A model generated the notes under the pieces. That model was given only the letters and a program-made list of their open reading frames with translations. It had not been told where the DNA came from and did no database searches. This document shows, piece by piece, positions 9,395 to 18,190 of a DNA stretch of 64,000 nucleotides (its first letter is position 1; every line of letters begins with the position of its first letter). A program made the position numbers and the translations under genes. This DNA comes from Gemmatimonadota bacterium (GTDB taxonomy: Bacteria; Gemmatimonadota; Gemmatimonadetes; Longimicrobiales; Gaopeijiaceae), in contig JAJDXG010000014.1 in assembly GCA_022823365.1 (NCBI GenBank), positions 1-64,000 on the forward strand. Direction: 5' to 3'.

Positions 9395-11925
9395 TGACGA
9401 TGAGCGACAGCGCTGAGCGGGTCATCCGCAAGTTCAATCCCGGACTCCTCCAGTCGGACCAGGAGATCAAGGAGCAGTTTGTGGTTCGCAGCCACGAGCT
9501 GGGTTTGGTGCTGGAGGAATTGCGCGTAAACATCACCGCGCCTTCCTGCCAACACATTCTCGTGGTCGGGCCCCGGGGCAGCGGCAAGACCATGCTCCTT
9601 GCCCGGGTCGCCGCGGAATTGCGCAGCCACGGCGAGTTTGCCGACGCGTTGCTTCCGGTCCGTTTCATGGAGGAGAGCCAGGAGATCTTCACCCTCACGG
9701 ACTTCTGGCTGGAGACGATGTTCCACTTGGCTAACGAAGTGGACCAACATGACGCCGCAATGGCTCGGGAGTTGCGGGAGAGCCGGGCGGCGCTGGCATC
9801 GCGCTGGCGCGAGCAGATAACGGAGGCGCAGGCTCGTGCCGCCGTCCTGGACGCCGCGGACCGGTTGGGCAAGCGGCTCGTCGTCATCCTAGAGAACCTG
9901 CAATCGGTTTGCCGGGACGCCCGTGACGAGTTCGGCTGGCAACTCCGGCAAGTGCTGCAGACGGAGCCGCAGATCATCCTGCTCGCCTCCGCCACCAGCC
10001 GCTTTCGTGCGTTGGACGACGTGAGCGAACCCTTCTTCGAGTTGTTCCGCATCGTCGGTCTGGAGCCTCTGGACACGGAGGAGTCCAGTCGCCTCTGGCA
10101 GATCGTGAACGGGAAGCCCGCGACCCTGCTCGAAGTCAGGCCGCTCCAGATTCTGACCGGCGGGAACCCTCGCCTCCTGGTAATCGTGGCGGAGTTCGCT
10201 CGGCATCGATCCCTCCGCCGGTTGATGTCCGAACTGGTCACCCTGATCGACGAACACACGGAGTACTTCCGCAGCCATCTGGAGGCCTTGGCAAAGACGG
10301 AGCGGCGCGTGTACCTGGCCGTGGTCGACCTCTGGCAGCCCTCGTCAGCGAGCGAGGTTGCGGCGCGGGCTCGTGTCGATATCCGCGTGGCATCGACCAT
10401 GCTCGGGCGGCTGGTCGAACGGGGTGCGATCATCCGGCAGGGTCGCGGCCGAAAGCGATTGTATGCGGCCGCAGAACCATTGTACAGCATGTACTACAAG
10501 CTGCGGCGGGAGCGTGACGAGGCGGTCGTCGTCGAGAACCTGATCCGGTTCATGGTGGCGTGTTACCGGGTGGATGACTTGTGGAAGCTGTCCGGTCCGC
10601 TTTCTGTCGAGGCAGCGGCATCGGGCACGCTTCGTCGGGGCATCGGGCGGGCGCTCCGTCACCGACCCCAAATCGTGGCGGAACCATCCGCCGGGTCGAC
10701 CTACGACGACATTCTGCTGGACGAGAAATGGCGAGCCATTCAACAGGTCTCGGACCACTCCTGGTCCCGCGCGGAGGCCATGGCGGACGAACACCTTCAG
10801 GATGCCGTTGACGCCGCGTTGGAAGCGGACGCATTCGAGAGAGTTCTTGAACTCGTCGACGAATATGTGAGGTCCGGATGGCTCGATGTCCGGGAGTCAA
10901 TGTCCGAGATACGCAGGGCCTGGACGACGTACCTGAAGGTTTGCGCACTTACGGGATTGGACAACCTCCGCGATTTGCTCACGGTCTCCGACGAGGTCGC
11001 AGCACTCGCCGGCAGCCCTGACGTTTTGGTCCTGATCTGGACGGCTCCAACGCTAGCGCTCAGGGCAGACGCTCAACTAAGCCTCGGTGAGTTCGCTACC
11101 GCGATTGCTACCTGCGACGACATTCTCCGTCGTTTCGGCTCCCGGGAGGAGCGGCCGTTCCCGGAGGTAATCGCGGATGCACTGCTTACCCGCGGATGCT
11201 CCAAGGCGCATCTGGATGACGATCCCGGCGCGATCCGCGACTACGAAGAGGTGATGCGTCGATTTGGCGATAGTGAGCGCCCCGAAATTATCTCGGCGCT
11301 CATGAACAAGGGACTGGCATGCCGGCGCCTCGGTGATTCCGAAGAAGAGATCCGCAGCTACGATGCCGTCATTGAGCGCTTCGAGTCCGCCGGTGTCCGG
11401 GATCTCAGGCAGCACGCGGCCGTTGCCCTGAGCTACAAGTGCATGGCACAGGCTCAGATCGGTCTGGCCGACGAAGCGCTAGATAGCTGCCGGAAACTGG
11501 AGGACGTCGCTCGCTCTTGGACGAACGAAAGCGAGGAGTTCCTTGGTGTGCCCTGGGTCGCGTGGCTCAAGTGTCGCATCGGCGGCGCGAGGGCTCTGGC
11601 TTTGGCGGTTCGAGCCGAACATCGACCCGCGATTCGGCAGTTCCGAGTCGCCTACGCTGCCTCCGCGCCAAACCACGAAGCGATGACACACGAAATGCTA
11701 CGCCTCGTGCCGGCACTGGTTGGAGCCGGAATCGCCCCCCGAGATCTGCTGGCTGTCTTCGCCAGCGATATCGAAAGGTCCACCGGCCTGCAGCCTCTCA
11801 TCGTCGCCCTCGAGGAACACGCCGGCAATCAGATTCGTGCCCCGCGGGAAGTGCGGGAGGTCGCGGCCGACATCCGTAACCGGTTCACCGAGGCTGCGGA
11901 GCGGATGCGGACAACGGGGCACTAA
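9394..11925 (+). CDS. Large P-loop ATPase with winged helix and TPR-like C-terminus
   Basis: This 843-aa protein begins at the ATG that overlaps the stop of the preceding ATPase (TGATG). Walker A is VVGPRGSGKT near residues 54-63 and a Walker B-like VVILENL follows near residue 165. Residues of about 300-365 look like a winged helix (SASEVAARARVDIRVASTML). From about residue 480 the protein is made of helical pairs, with TPR-like units around 565-720 (ALLTRGCSKAHLDDDPGAIRDYEEV, in parts). This ATPase-wHTH-TPR order is that of STAND signalling proteins, where the repeats sense a ligand and the ATPase oligomerises. No separate nuclease or toxic effector domain is visible, so a partner effector would have to come from a neighbouring gene. 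Confidence 0.75.
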   Translation: MTMSDSAERVIRKFNPGLLQSDQEIKEQFVVRSHELGLVLEELRVNITAPSCQHILVVGPRGSGKTMLLARVAAELRSHGEFADALLPVRFMEESQEIFTLTDFWLETMFHLANEVDQHDAAMARELRESRAALASRWREQITEAQARAAVLDAADRLGKRLVVILENLQSVCRDARDEFGWQLRQVLQTEPQIILLASATSRFRALDDVSEPFFELFRIVGLEPLDTEESSRLWQIVNGKPATLLEVRPLQILTGGNPRLLVIVAEFARHRSLRRLMSELVTLIDEHTEYFRSHLEALAKTERRVYLAVVDLWQPSSASEVAARARVDIRVASTMLGRLVERGAIIRQGRGRKRLYAAAEPLYSMYYKLRRERDEAVVVENLIRFMVACYRVDDLWKLSGPLSVEAAASGTLRRGIGRALRHRPQIVAEPSAGSTYDDILLDEKWRAIQQVSDHSWSRAEAMADEHLQDAVDAALEADAFERVLELVDEYVRSGWLDVRESMSEIRRAWTTYLKVCALTGLDNLRDLLTVSDEVAALAGSPDVLVLIWTAPTLALRADAQLSLGEFATAIATCDDILRRFGSREERPFPEVIADALLTRGCSKAHLDDDPGAIRDYEEVMRRFGDSERPEIISALMNKGLACRRLGDSEEEIRSYDAVIERFESAGVRDLRQHAAVALSYKCMAQAQIGLADEALDSCRKLEDVARSWTNESEEFLGVPWVAWLKCRIGGARALALAVRAEHRPAIRQFRVAYAASAPNHEAMTHEMLRLVPALVGAGIAPRDLLAVFASDIERSTGLQPLIVALEEHAGNQIRAPREVREVAADIRNRFTEAAERMRTTGH

Positions 11926-11942
11926 CTCGTCGCTTCGGAAGC

Positions 11943-11969
11943 AACTCGGAAGTCCAGCGCTTCCGAGTT
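11943..11969. repeat. Hairpin element, copy 1
   Basis: A perfect 10-bp inverted repeat AACTCGGAAG / CTTCCGAGTT with a 7-base loop lies 18 bases after the stop of the large ATPase gene. The same stem recurs at 16906-16930. It may act as a terminator of the ATPase operon, although there is no T-tract, or be a dispersed REP-like palindrome. Confidence 0.6.
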
Positions 11970-12173
11970 CACTCAGACATGGGCCGTTCCCGCCCTGGCC
12001 GTGCGGCTCAGCGACCGACGCGCATCTCCGACTGACCGGCTAACCGTTCCATCCGGCTGGTGGAGACATTGCGGGCCTTGCGGCACCTCGATCAGCGCCC
12101 ATTATGCAGTGCCGGGAAGTCCCTCACCCTGAGAACACGGTTGGCGAAGCGGAAACAGGAGGCACGAGCGTTC

Positions 12174-12821
12174 ATGAACGATTTCGAAGAGCGAGCCGAG
12201 GTCTTGATCGATCTCTTTCGTGAAGTGTTTGACTGCGACGGACGGCGATTCGGCAGTTTGTCGCTTGGCTATTTGGGCATCTCGGATGGGCGAGAGGGAG
12301 TGCAATGGAACGCCGGGTACACCCAGTCGGAGCAGATGGCTTCGTTGGGGGTCAACCTTGAGGGCAAGAGGTACGACGACTGGCCCGTCGCCCGACTCAT
12401 CGAGCGGGAGCTGTCCCAGCCGCTCCTGCTCCCTCGGTATCGCGCCGACGTCGCGAGACCTGCGATGGTCACGGTGAATTGGAGGCGGGAAGCGTGGCAG
12501 GTCTCCAGCCGCGTCCAGATTAAGGAGGCAAGGCTTTCGCCCACTCCGGTTGCGCTGCATCGGCTCGACGACGAAGGCTGGAAGCGTGCACTACAGGGCG
12601 CGAAGGAGTGCCTGGATCCGAAGCGGGGATATCGTGGGCGTCTCCGAACCAAGGTCACCCTGCGCCGCTCGGGTCAGGTGGTTGAGCGGCAGGTGACCCC
12701 TCACCTCCACCTCGGGATGTTCCTCACCAGGATCACACTCGGTGAAATGCGACGAGCGAAGAGCAACCTCGAGGCGCTTCACGACTGGGCCTCTCACCAA
12801 GCGAGGCCTCTGGGGTCGTGA
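12174..12821 (+). CDS. Hypothetical protein of unknown function
   Basis: This gene encodes 216 aa with no family that I recognise. ATG at 12174 is supported by CAGGAGG at 12156-12162, and the first residues are MNDFEERAEVLIDLFREVF. The N-terminal third is acidic and helical; the centre has Trp-rich strands (MVTVNWRREAWQVSSRV) and the C-terminus has basic strands (RLRTKVTLRRSGQVVERQV). The fold could be alpha+beta. It ends 5 bases before the end of the convergent PD-(D/E)XK nuclease gene and is separated from the ATPase pair by the hairpin, so it may be an independent unit. Confidence 0.6.
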   Translation: MNDFEERAEVLIDLFREVFDCDGRRFGSLSLGYLGISDGREGVQWNAGYTQSEQMASLGVNLEGKRYDDWPVARLIERELSQPLLLPRYRADVARPAMVTVNWRREAWQVSSRVQIKEARLSPTPVALHRLDDEGWKRALQGAKECLDPKRGYRGRLRTKVTLRRSGQVVERQVTPHLHLGMFLTRITLGEMRRAKSNLEALHDWASHQARPLGS

Positions 12822-12826
12822 GTCGG

Positions 12827-14149
12827 CTACGCCGAAGGAGCGGGATCGAAGGCTAGACACTTCAGGTAGGTCTCGATCCTCCTGAAGTCGCGCTCGAGAA
12901 ATGCGGACATCCTGCGTAGCGTCACGGCCTGGATCTCCGCCACAGGAGTCGTTGACAAGACCTCGTCTGTCATTAGCGGGTGCTTGTACACCATGAGGCA
13001 ACCCGTCCACGGAACATCCATCGGATACCTGTTCCTGCGCTCCGAGAAAGCGTCTATAGGGTTTTCTTTCATGAATCTCGTGATCCGATCGACAACCGGT
13101 CCTGCTGCCTCCTCTTTCGATGGGTCGAGCTGCAGTTGCAGCAACACCTCCCGGCGGTGAAAGGCGATCACCCATCGAGGCTGCCATGGCAGGTTCAGCG
13201 ACTTCCTTGCCTCCTCCATGCTCGCGTTCCAGAAGTACAGGAAGAACCATCGACCCCCCGGGGGCGTGTTCCTTCGAGTCTGAAATCCCCTGCCCCGCAG
13301 GAACGTCTCCACTGCCGATCTCAGTTGCTGGGGCTGCTGTCGGAAGTCACTCACCAGCCGGTCGACGGTCTCCGTGTAACCGCCGAGGTCGTCCGGCAAG
13401 TACCCGACGACGCCGTCGGCACGCTCCTCCCGCTCTTCAGACAGCCTGTTCAGGATGGGCCGGTGATCGTCGAGCAGCGTCGTGAAGTAGTCCCTGTTAA
13501 CCTCCGGTTGGACCGCGAAGCTCTCGACGATTTCGAGGTAGTGCCCGAGGAACGCTCGGACCCTCTCTCCTTCGTCGAAGTCAAAGCTCTCGCGCTGGCG
13601 GAGGGACCTCACGATGTCACGGATTCGGGTCCAGCTCATGTGAATGAAGCTGCCGTCGGGAACGTCCGGCGTGGGCGAAGTCGTCAGCAGGACGCTCTGG
13701 ATCACATCGTACACACCTCCGTCTTTTTCGCGGATTGTCTCTTCGTATTGCTCGACCTGCCTCTTGTGCTCCAGTAACGCTTCGCCCGTCTTGTTCTCGA
13801 TCGCGAACACCATTCTCTCCTTCTCGAAGAAGATCGTGATGTCGACGTAGTAGCGTTCCCGTTCGACTCGAACATGCTCCGCTTCAAAGCTGGTCGGAAC
13901 CCGCCCCAGGCGAATGCCTTGCCTACCGGCTTCGTCGGCTAGCGCAGTCGTGAACTCCCTAATGAATGCATCCCCGATTCCGTGACTCTCGTTTGGCTGA
14001 AGGAGCCACGCCAGAACGTTGCTATGTCGGATTTCATAGTCAGAGTACCGAAGAACGTCGAACGGATTGAATCTCTTCCCCCTTACGGTCTCCGCGTGGT
14101 ACTTCAGGAATCGAGGATCGTCGATGAGTTTCTTCAGGTCCGCATCCAT
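12827..14149 (-). CDS. PD-(D/E)XK nuclease family protein (PDDEXK_4-like)
   Basis: This 440-aa protein opens with MDADLKKLIDDPRFLKYH and has, around residue 40, the RHSNVLAWLL...GIGDAFI block typical of the PDDEXK_4 family. YYVDITIFF and, about 15 residues later, VFAIENKTG give the D...ExK catalytic pattern. The C-terminal half is less conserved and may bind substrate or a partner. ATG at 14149 is preferred over an upstream start at 14221 because GGAGGT precedes it at the right distance. Members of this family are common in defence islands and mobile regions. It is convergent with the unknown 216-aa gene and divergent from the VapBC module. Confidence 0.78.
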   Translation of the reverse strand: MDADLKKLIDDPRFLKYHAETVRGKRFNPFDVLRYSDYEIRHSNVLAWLLQPNESHGIGDAFIREFTTALADEAGRQGIRLGRVPTSFEAEHVRVERERYYVDITIFFEKERMVFAIENKTGEALLEHKRQVEQYEETIREKDGGVYDVIQSVLLTTSPTPDVPDGSFIHMSWTRIRDIVRSLRQRESFDFDEGERVRAFLGHYLEIVESFAVQPEVNRDYFTTLLDDHRPILNRLSEEREERADGVVGYLPDDLGGYTETVDRLVSDFRQQPQQLRSAVETFLRGRGFQTRRNTPPGGRWFFLYFWNASMEEARKSLNLPWQPRWVIAFHRREVLLQLQLDPSKEEAAGPVVDRITRFMKENPIDAFSERRNRYPMDVPWTGCLMVYKHPLMTDEVLSTTPVAEIQAVTLRRMSAFLERDFRRIETYLKCLAFDPAPSA

Positions 14150-14375
14150 CGTTTGACCTCCATCCCAGATTTCAGAGGCCGCGTGGGACTGCGACACGTG
14201 CGACACCCGTGTCCCAGCCACCTCCCACGGCCTCGAGTAGGCCGAGCTTCCACTTTATCCTGGCAGGACCAGATGCGCGCGGGCAATCATGGACCACCCA
14301 CCCGAGGAGCGCCGCTTAGCCATCGACGCCCGCCACTAGATCGGTTCAAGCTTGACACGCGAGGCTCCAAATCAC

Positions 14376-14412
14376 AGAGTGAGTCATAACCCATCATTTT
14401 ATGAGTCACTCT
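14376..14412. promoter_or_regulatory. Operator-like inverted repeat before vapBC
   Basis: Two 14-base arms (14376-14389 and 14399-14412) are reverse complements with a single mismatch around a 9-base spacer. The repeat ends 14 bases before the antitoxin start and a TTGACA hexamer lies at 14352-14357. This is the expected position for autoregulation by a ribbon-helix-helix antitoxin. Confidence 0.6.
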
Positions 14413-14426
14413 CGAGAAAACAAGGC

Positions 14427-14687
14427 ATGAAACAACTCACGGTTCGCGGCTTCGGAGACGAGTTGTCCCAAGCCATTCGCCGACTCGCCAACCGCGATGG
14501 AACCTCGCTCAACCGGGCCGCCGTCAAGTTGATGCGCCGCGGCGCGGGACTGGAGGACGGACAGGGACCGGATACCGTCGGCTCGTCGCTGGACGACCTC
14601 ATCGGGACCTGGAGTCGCACGGAAGAAGACGAGATGGAGCGGGCATTGCGGCATTTCGAGACCATCGACGAGGCCGCGTGGGAATGA
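14427..14687 (+). CDS. Ribbon-helix-helix antitoxin (VapB-type)
   Basis: An 86-aa protein whose first 45 residues (MKQLTVRGFGDEL...LNRAAVKLMRRG) fit a ribbon-helix-helix DNA-binding fold; the acidic C-terminus would wrap around the toxin. ATG at 14427 begins at the predicted strand. The stop overlaps the toxin ATG as ATGA, the usual arrangement of a type II toxin-antitoxin pair. A near-perfect inverted repeat directly upstream is the likely autoregulatory operator. Confidence 0.8.
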   Translation: MKQLTVRGFGDELSQAIRRLANRDGTSLNRAAVKLMRRGAGLEDGQGPDTVGSSLDDLIGTWSRTEEDEMERALRHFETIDEAAWE

Positions 14688-15106
14688 GGGTACTGCTCGA
14701 CTCAAACGCCTATTCGCAGCTGATGCTCGGACGCGAGCAGGTCAGCCGGATCGTGCGCGACGCGGAGGAGGTGCTGCTGCCGGCGGTCGTGCTCGGCGAG
14801 CTTCTGTACGGGTTCCGGCACGGCTCGCGCTACGAGCGCAACGCCCGGGACATGCGCGCCTTCCTCGACAATCCGTACCTGTCACTCGTGCCCGTCGGGG
14901 CGACCACTGCCGACCGCTACTCGAGGATCGCGGCGTCGCTCCGCGCGAAGGGCCGTCGCATCCCCACCAACGATCTCTGGATCGCCGCCCACGCCATGGA
15001 GACCGGGGCCGATCTGGTGTCGGCCGCCCGCCACTTCGAGCATGTGGACGGGATCGCGTGGACTCGGCTGAGGGGCGAGCGGCGTCCGACCTGGCCGACG
15101 GTGTAG
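14684..15106 (+). CDS. vapC: PIN-domain ribonuclease toxin VapC
   Basis: This 140-aa PIN-domain protein begins MRVLLDSNAYSQLM with the first catalytic Asp, has the conserved Glu in LPAVVLGELLYG, and the later acidic residues in PTNDLWIAAHAM and near the C-terminus. VapC toxins cut tRNA or rRNA when not bound by their antitoxin. ATG at 14684 overlaps the antitoxin stop. Portions of this gene recur as fragments at 16672-16895 and near 17999, so the family has been duplicated and degraded locally. Confidence 0.88.
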   Translation: MRVLLDSNAYSQLMLGREQVSRIVRDAEEVLLPAVVLGELLYGFRHGSRYERNARDMRAFLDNPYLSLVPVGATTADRYSRIAASLRAKGRRIPTNDLWIAAHAMETGADLVSAARHFEHVDGIAWTRLRGERRPTWPTV

Positions 15107-15215
15107 AGCAACTGCCCGGGCACGTCGCACTGGCCATCTTCCGGCCAACCTCCGCGTTGCACGCGGCGCGTACGCACGATGTGGAGCGCTTCAATGCGAA
15201 CGCTGCCGCCTCTGG

Positions 15216-16388
15216 CTACCGATTCGCCACGAGCGCATGCACCGCGACCCGCTGAACGTCCACCTCATCCAGGGTTCGTACAACCGCCCAGTCAGGACCG
15301 ATGTCCAGCAAGACGGTGCGGGAGGGCAGCACGAGTGTGCGAGTCCAGTTTCCGTCCGCGTCGAAGGCGAACCACTCGCTTCGCTCCCCGGGCCGAAGGT
15401 AGTCGTGGACCCAGAGCACGCCGTCATCTCCCATAATGAGCCCCTGATAGGCGGGGAACACGTCGGGCACGATCTCGCTTTCCCACTCCCAACGCCTCTG
15501 GAAGCGCGCGCGCCAGTCGGCACCGCCGCCCTGGCGGTAGCTCTCCTCGAGTGAGTCACGGTATCGGTTGATGTCCTCCGGCGTCACATTCAGATCCGGA
15601 CCCTCCCAGCGGATGCGCCGAATGGTCTCGCCCGTCCAGCCGACCAACTCGATCTCGTAATCTTCGCCCGTACCGAACCATACGCCCTGGTCGGCCGCCG
15701 CGAAGACCGCGTCGTGCGACCAGATGTTCCCGGGCATGGCATCGCCGGGGCCCAGATACCTCATCTCGGAGGACGGAATCCGCTCCCGCAGCGTCGCGGC
15801 GACCGTGTCGCCCAATTCCGCAGAGCCCAGCGACAGCAGTTCACGGAAGATCTCTCCGGGTTCAGCGCCCGTCTCGCCCGTCCTGACGCTGGATCCCGCG
15901 AAGCCCAGCCGCCCGTTCGGCGCGCAACTGAAGCGCCTCAACGGCAAGCCGTTGAACAGGAACGGGTAGTCGTCCGAGAGTTCACCATCGCCGCTGAAGA
16001 CCGAGATCCGGGCGGTCCAGATGTCGTACACCACGATCCGTTCTGCGCTCACGCACCCAGGCGCGACCTGGACATACCCAAACTCGCCCGGCCCCTCCCC
16101 CTCCCGTCCTCGGCTCCACAAGTGCTCCCCGTCCGGGCCGAACTTCTGGATCCGGAAGTGCGCCCGGTCGGAAACGACCACGCTGCCATCGGCGAGGAGC
16201 GCACCACCGTTGATCCCCGCAAAGAGATACTCGTTCGCACCTTCCACGAGGCCAATCGAGAGAAGCGGCTCGACCGACAAGCCCACCTCCGCGGCCGGTC
16301 TTGGCTGACCGACCTGCGCGACGGAACGATGGGGTCCCGCAGCCAGGGCAACTACAGAGACGGCAACGGCTTGAACCAGGAGCTTCAT
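15216..16388 (-). CDS. Exported six-bladed beta-propeller protein
   Basis: This 390-aa protein has an N-terminal signal peptide (MKLLVQAVAVSVVALAAG, cut near AQV) and repeated strands of the 6-bladed propeller type: LLADGSVVVSDRAHFRIQKFGPDGEHLW, then GREGEGPGEF, a motif shared with the propellers at 24153, 25496 and 61555. It ends in the family-typical W..VRTLDEVDVQRVAVH strand. These proteins are abundant in Gemmatimonadota and have no established reaction; a periplasmic binding or scaffold role is a guess. It is alone, divergent from the small genes around it. Confidence 0.75.
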   Translation of the reverse strand: MKLLVQAVAVSVVALAAGPHRSVAQVGQPRPAAEVGLSVEPLLSIGLVEGANEYLFAGINGGALLADGSVVVSDRAHFRIQKFGPDGEHLWSRGREGEGPGEFGYVQVAPGCVSAERIVVYDIWTARISVFSGDGELSDDYPFLFNGLPLRRFSCAPNGRLGFAGSSVRTGETGAEPGEIFRELLSLGSAELGDTVAATLRERIPSSEMRYLGPGDAMPGNIWSHDAVFAAADQGVWFGTGEDYEIELVGWTGETIRRIRWEGPDLNVTPEDINRYRDSLEESYRQGGGADWRARFQRRWEWESEIVPDVFPAYQGLIMGDDGVLWVHDYLRPGERSEWFAFDADGNWTRTLVLPSRTVLLDIGPDWAVVRTLDEVDVQRVAVHALVANR

Positions 16389-16461
16389 TGCACGAACACC
16401 TCCGAGGGGCCATGGAAGGCGGGGGGTGACCGCCAGCCAAACGAAAACGTGCCCGCCTGCG

Positions 16462-16644
16462 CTACCTGATTAGCCAGCGCACAACAGCCGTGACAACTCC
16501 GCCCCCGTCGCCGTAAAGCTCCGCCCGTTCTGGCGGCTCATACTGGCGCGCGGCTGCAAGCTCCGCCTCAACGTCGTCAAGCTGGCGCTCCACTTCGGCC
16601 AGCCGTTCGGCCATGTCGCGGGCTAGGTCTTCAGGATCGTGCAT
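16462..16644 (-). CDS. Small coiled-coil hypothetical protein
   Basis: A 60-aa frame from ATG 16644 encodes an acidic heptad-like helix (MAERLAEVERQLDDVEAEL) followed by a short hydrophobic tail. It lies next to a vapC fragment and has no clear ribosome-binding site. It could be a genuine small protein or the end of a lost gene. Confidence 0.3.
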   Translation of the reverse strand: MHDPEDLARDMAERLAEVERQLDDVEAELAAARQYEPPERAELYGDGGGVVTAVVRWLIR

Positions 16645-16671
16645 GGCGGCATCTACCCGCGACGGCCCGAA

Positions 16672-16895
16672 AGGGGCCGCCGCATCCCCACCAACGATCG
16701 CTGGATCGCCGCCCACGCGATGGAGACCGGAGCCGATCTGGTGTCGGCCGCCCGCTATTCCGAGCATGTGGACGGGATCGCGTGGATTCGGCTGAGGGGC
16801 GAGCGGCGGCCAATCTGGCCGACGGTGTAGAGCAAATGCCCGAGCACGTCGCATAGGCCATCCTCCGGCCACCCCCGGGTTCCACGCGGCGCGCA
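16672..16895 (+). pseudogene. VapC C-terminal fragment
   Basis: Translation gives GRRIPTNDRWIAAHAMETGADL, continuing to GERRPIWPTV, a near-identical copy of the last third of the VapC at 14684-15106. The DNA similarity goes on past the stop codon into the flanking sequence (compare 15107-15170 with 16831-16890), so a block of about 225 bp was duplicated. There is no start or N-terminal domain. Confidence 0.75.
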
Positions 16896-16905
16896 ACCCG
16901 GAAGC

Positions 16906-16930
16906 ACTCGGAAGCCAAACGCTTCCGAGT
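16906..16930. repeat. Hairpin element, copy 2
   Basis: A perfect 9-bp stem ACTCGGAAG / CTTCCGAGT with a 7-base loop, preceded by CGGAAGC. It is the same element as that at 11943-11969, including part of the flank. Confidence 0.6.
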
Positions 16931-17046
16931 TCCCTTCACTGCCATCGTCGGCGACGAGCCGTTAGGTAGACCCTGGCGCCCCATCCAGCCATTCGGCCGC
17001 CCGCGGATTTCGGCCAGATTGGAGCCTCCCCAATCGCGGAGTCTCC

Positions 17047-17982
17047 GTGCACGACCCCTTCCTCAAGTCGGTCTTCGCCGACCGCCGAATGATCGAGATT
17101 CTGATCCGCGACCACGTGCCCGAATGGGCCGACGAGATCGACTTCTCGACCCTGCGGGAAGAACCGACCGAGCTCGTCAGCAGGAAAACCCTGCAACAAC
17201 GCCATCCCGACATGATCTGGTCCGCCGACACGGCCGATGGCAGGAGGGTCCTGTTTCTGGTCGAGTTTCAGCGAAGGGCCGAGCGGCTCATGGCGCTGCG
17301 AACGACCACGTATACGGCATTGGCGCTTGAGAGAATCGTCGGCCAAGGGGACATCCGGTCGGAGGATCCGCTCCCGGAGTTCGTCTATCTGGTCCTCTAC
17401 CACGGCGACGGCCCCTGGAGCGGTCCAGATCATGTGACCGACCTGTTCCAGCGTTCCGACCCGGGCCGCTTCCGCCTGGTCTCGTGGAGAGAATGGGCGG
17501 GGGCTGGTCGGCCACGGGACGACACGACGGCCCTGGTGCTGAGCCTGGCCCGCAGCCTCTCCTTTGAGGAAATGGCCGCGCAGGTGGCGGCTCTGCGACT
17601 CAGGGTCTTGGAGCGCGGGGACGCGAGCCTGGACGCGTTCATGGTCGGGCGAATGGACACCATGTTAGTTTCGAGGAACTACCCGGAGGAACTGAAGCTG
17701 GGAGGAGCGAAGACGATGACCGAATTGGTGGACAGGTTTCACCGAAGCCTGGACGAGTTGGTCCAGCGGGGCGCTCGGCAGGGTCGCCAACAGGGTCGCC
17801 GGCAGGGTCAGAAAATGGTTCTCCGGCGGCAGATCGTCCGGAGGTTCGGCGAGGAAACGGCGGGGCAGGTCTCGGATGTGATTGAGGGGCTACGCGGCCC
17901 TGAGGGCATCGACCGTGTGACTGACGCACTGCTCGAGTGCGGCACGGAAGAGGAGTTCATCGAGCGGGTGCGGACGGCCTGA
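17047..17982 (+). CDS. Rpn-type recombination-promoting nuclease / putative transposase
   Basis: This 311-aa protein has the N-terminus of the Rpn (YhgA-like, PDDEXK) family: HDPFLKSVFADRRMIEILIRDHV, then DMIWSADT and LFLVEFQRR, giving the D...ExQ nuclease pattern. The C-terminus has a basic Gln/Arg/Gly linker (RQGRQQGRRQGQK) before a helical end, often seen in this family. Rpn proteins in E. coli are DNA nucleases that stimulate RecA-independent recombination and have been linked to phage defence. GTG at 17047 is the start that begins the conserved block. It stands alone between two regions of vapC fragments. Confidence 0.78.
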   Translation: MHDPFLKSVFADRRMIEILIRDHVPEWADEIDFSTLREEPTELVSRKTLQQRHPDMIWSADTADGRRVLFLVEFQRRAERLMALRTTTYTALALERIVGQGDIRSEDPLPEFVYLVLYHGDGPWSGPDHVTDLFQRSDPGRFRLVSWREWAGAGRPRDDTTALVLSLARSLSFEEMAAQVAALRLRVLERGDASLDAFMVGRMDTMLVSRNYPEELKLGGAKTMTELVDRFHRSLDELVQRGARQGRQQGRRQGQKMVLRRQIVRRFGEETAGQVSDVIEGLRGPEGIDRVTDALLECGTEEEFIERVRTA

Positions 17983-17994
17983 ATCTCCAGCATC

Positions 17995-18030
17995 CGTCGG
18001 AGGTGCTGCTGCCGGCGGTCGTGCACGGCG
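17995..18030 (+). pseudogene. Second VapC fragment (PIN core)
   Basis: The stretch reads SEVLLPAVVHG and matches EEVLLPAVVLG of the VapC at 14684, with an uninterrupted DNA identity of about 25 bases. Nothing else of the gene is recognisable around it. Confidence 0.5.
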
Positions 18031-18190
18031 TGTCTGCCGACCGCAGCCGGCCCACATACCCTCCGCCCACACCCCCGATCCGACTTGCCCGCTACGCACG
18101 CACGCGGGCTTCGGAAATCTGCCACGCCTCCGCAGCCCCCGCTACCCACGAACGCAGCGCCTGGTGCAACTCGGCGAACTTGGCATATAA

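Noticed and set aside
16645-16896. Upstream extension of the small coiled-coil ORF
   Set aside because: The extension is the antisense frame of the vapC fragment; only the part from ATG 16644 looks protein-like.
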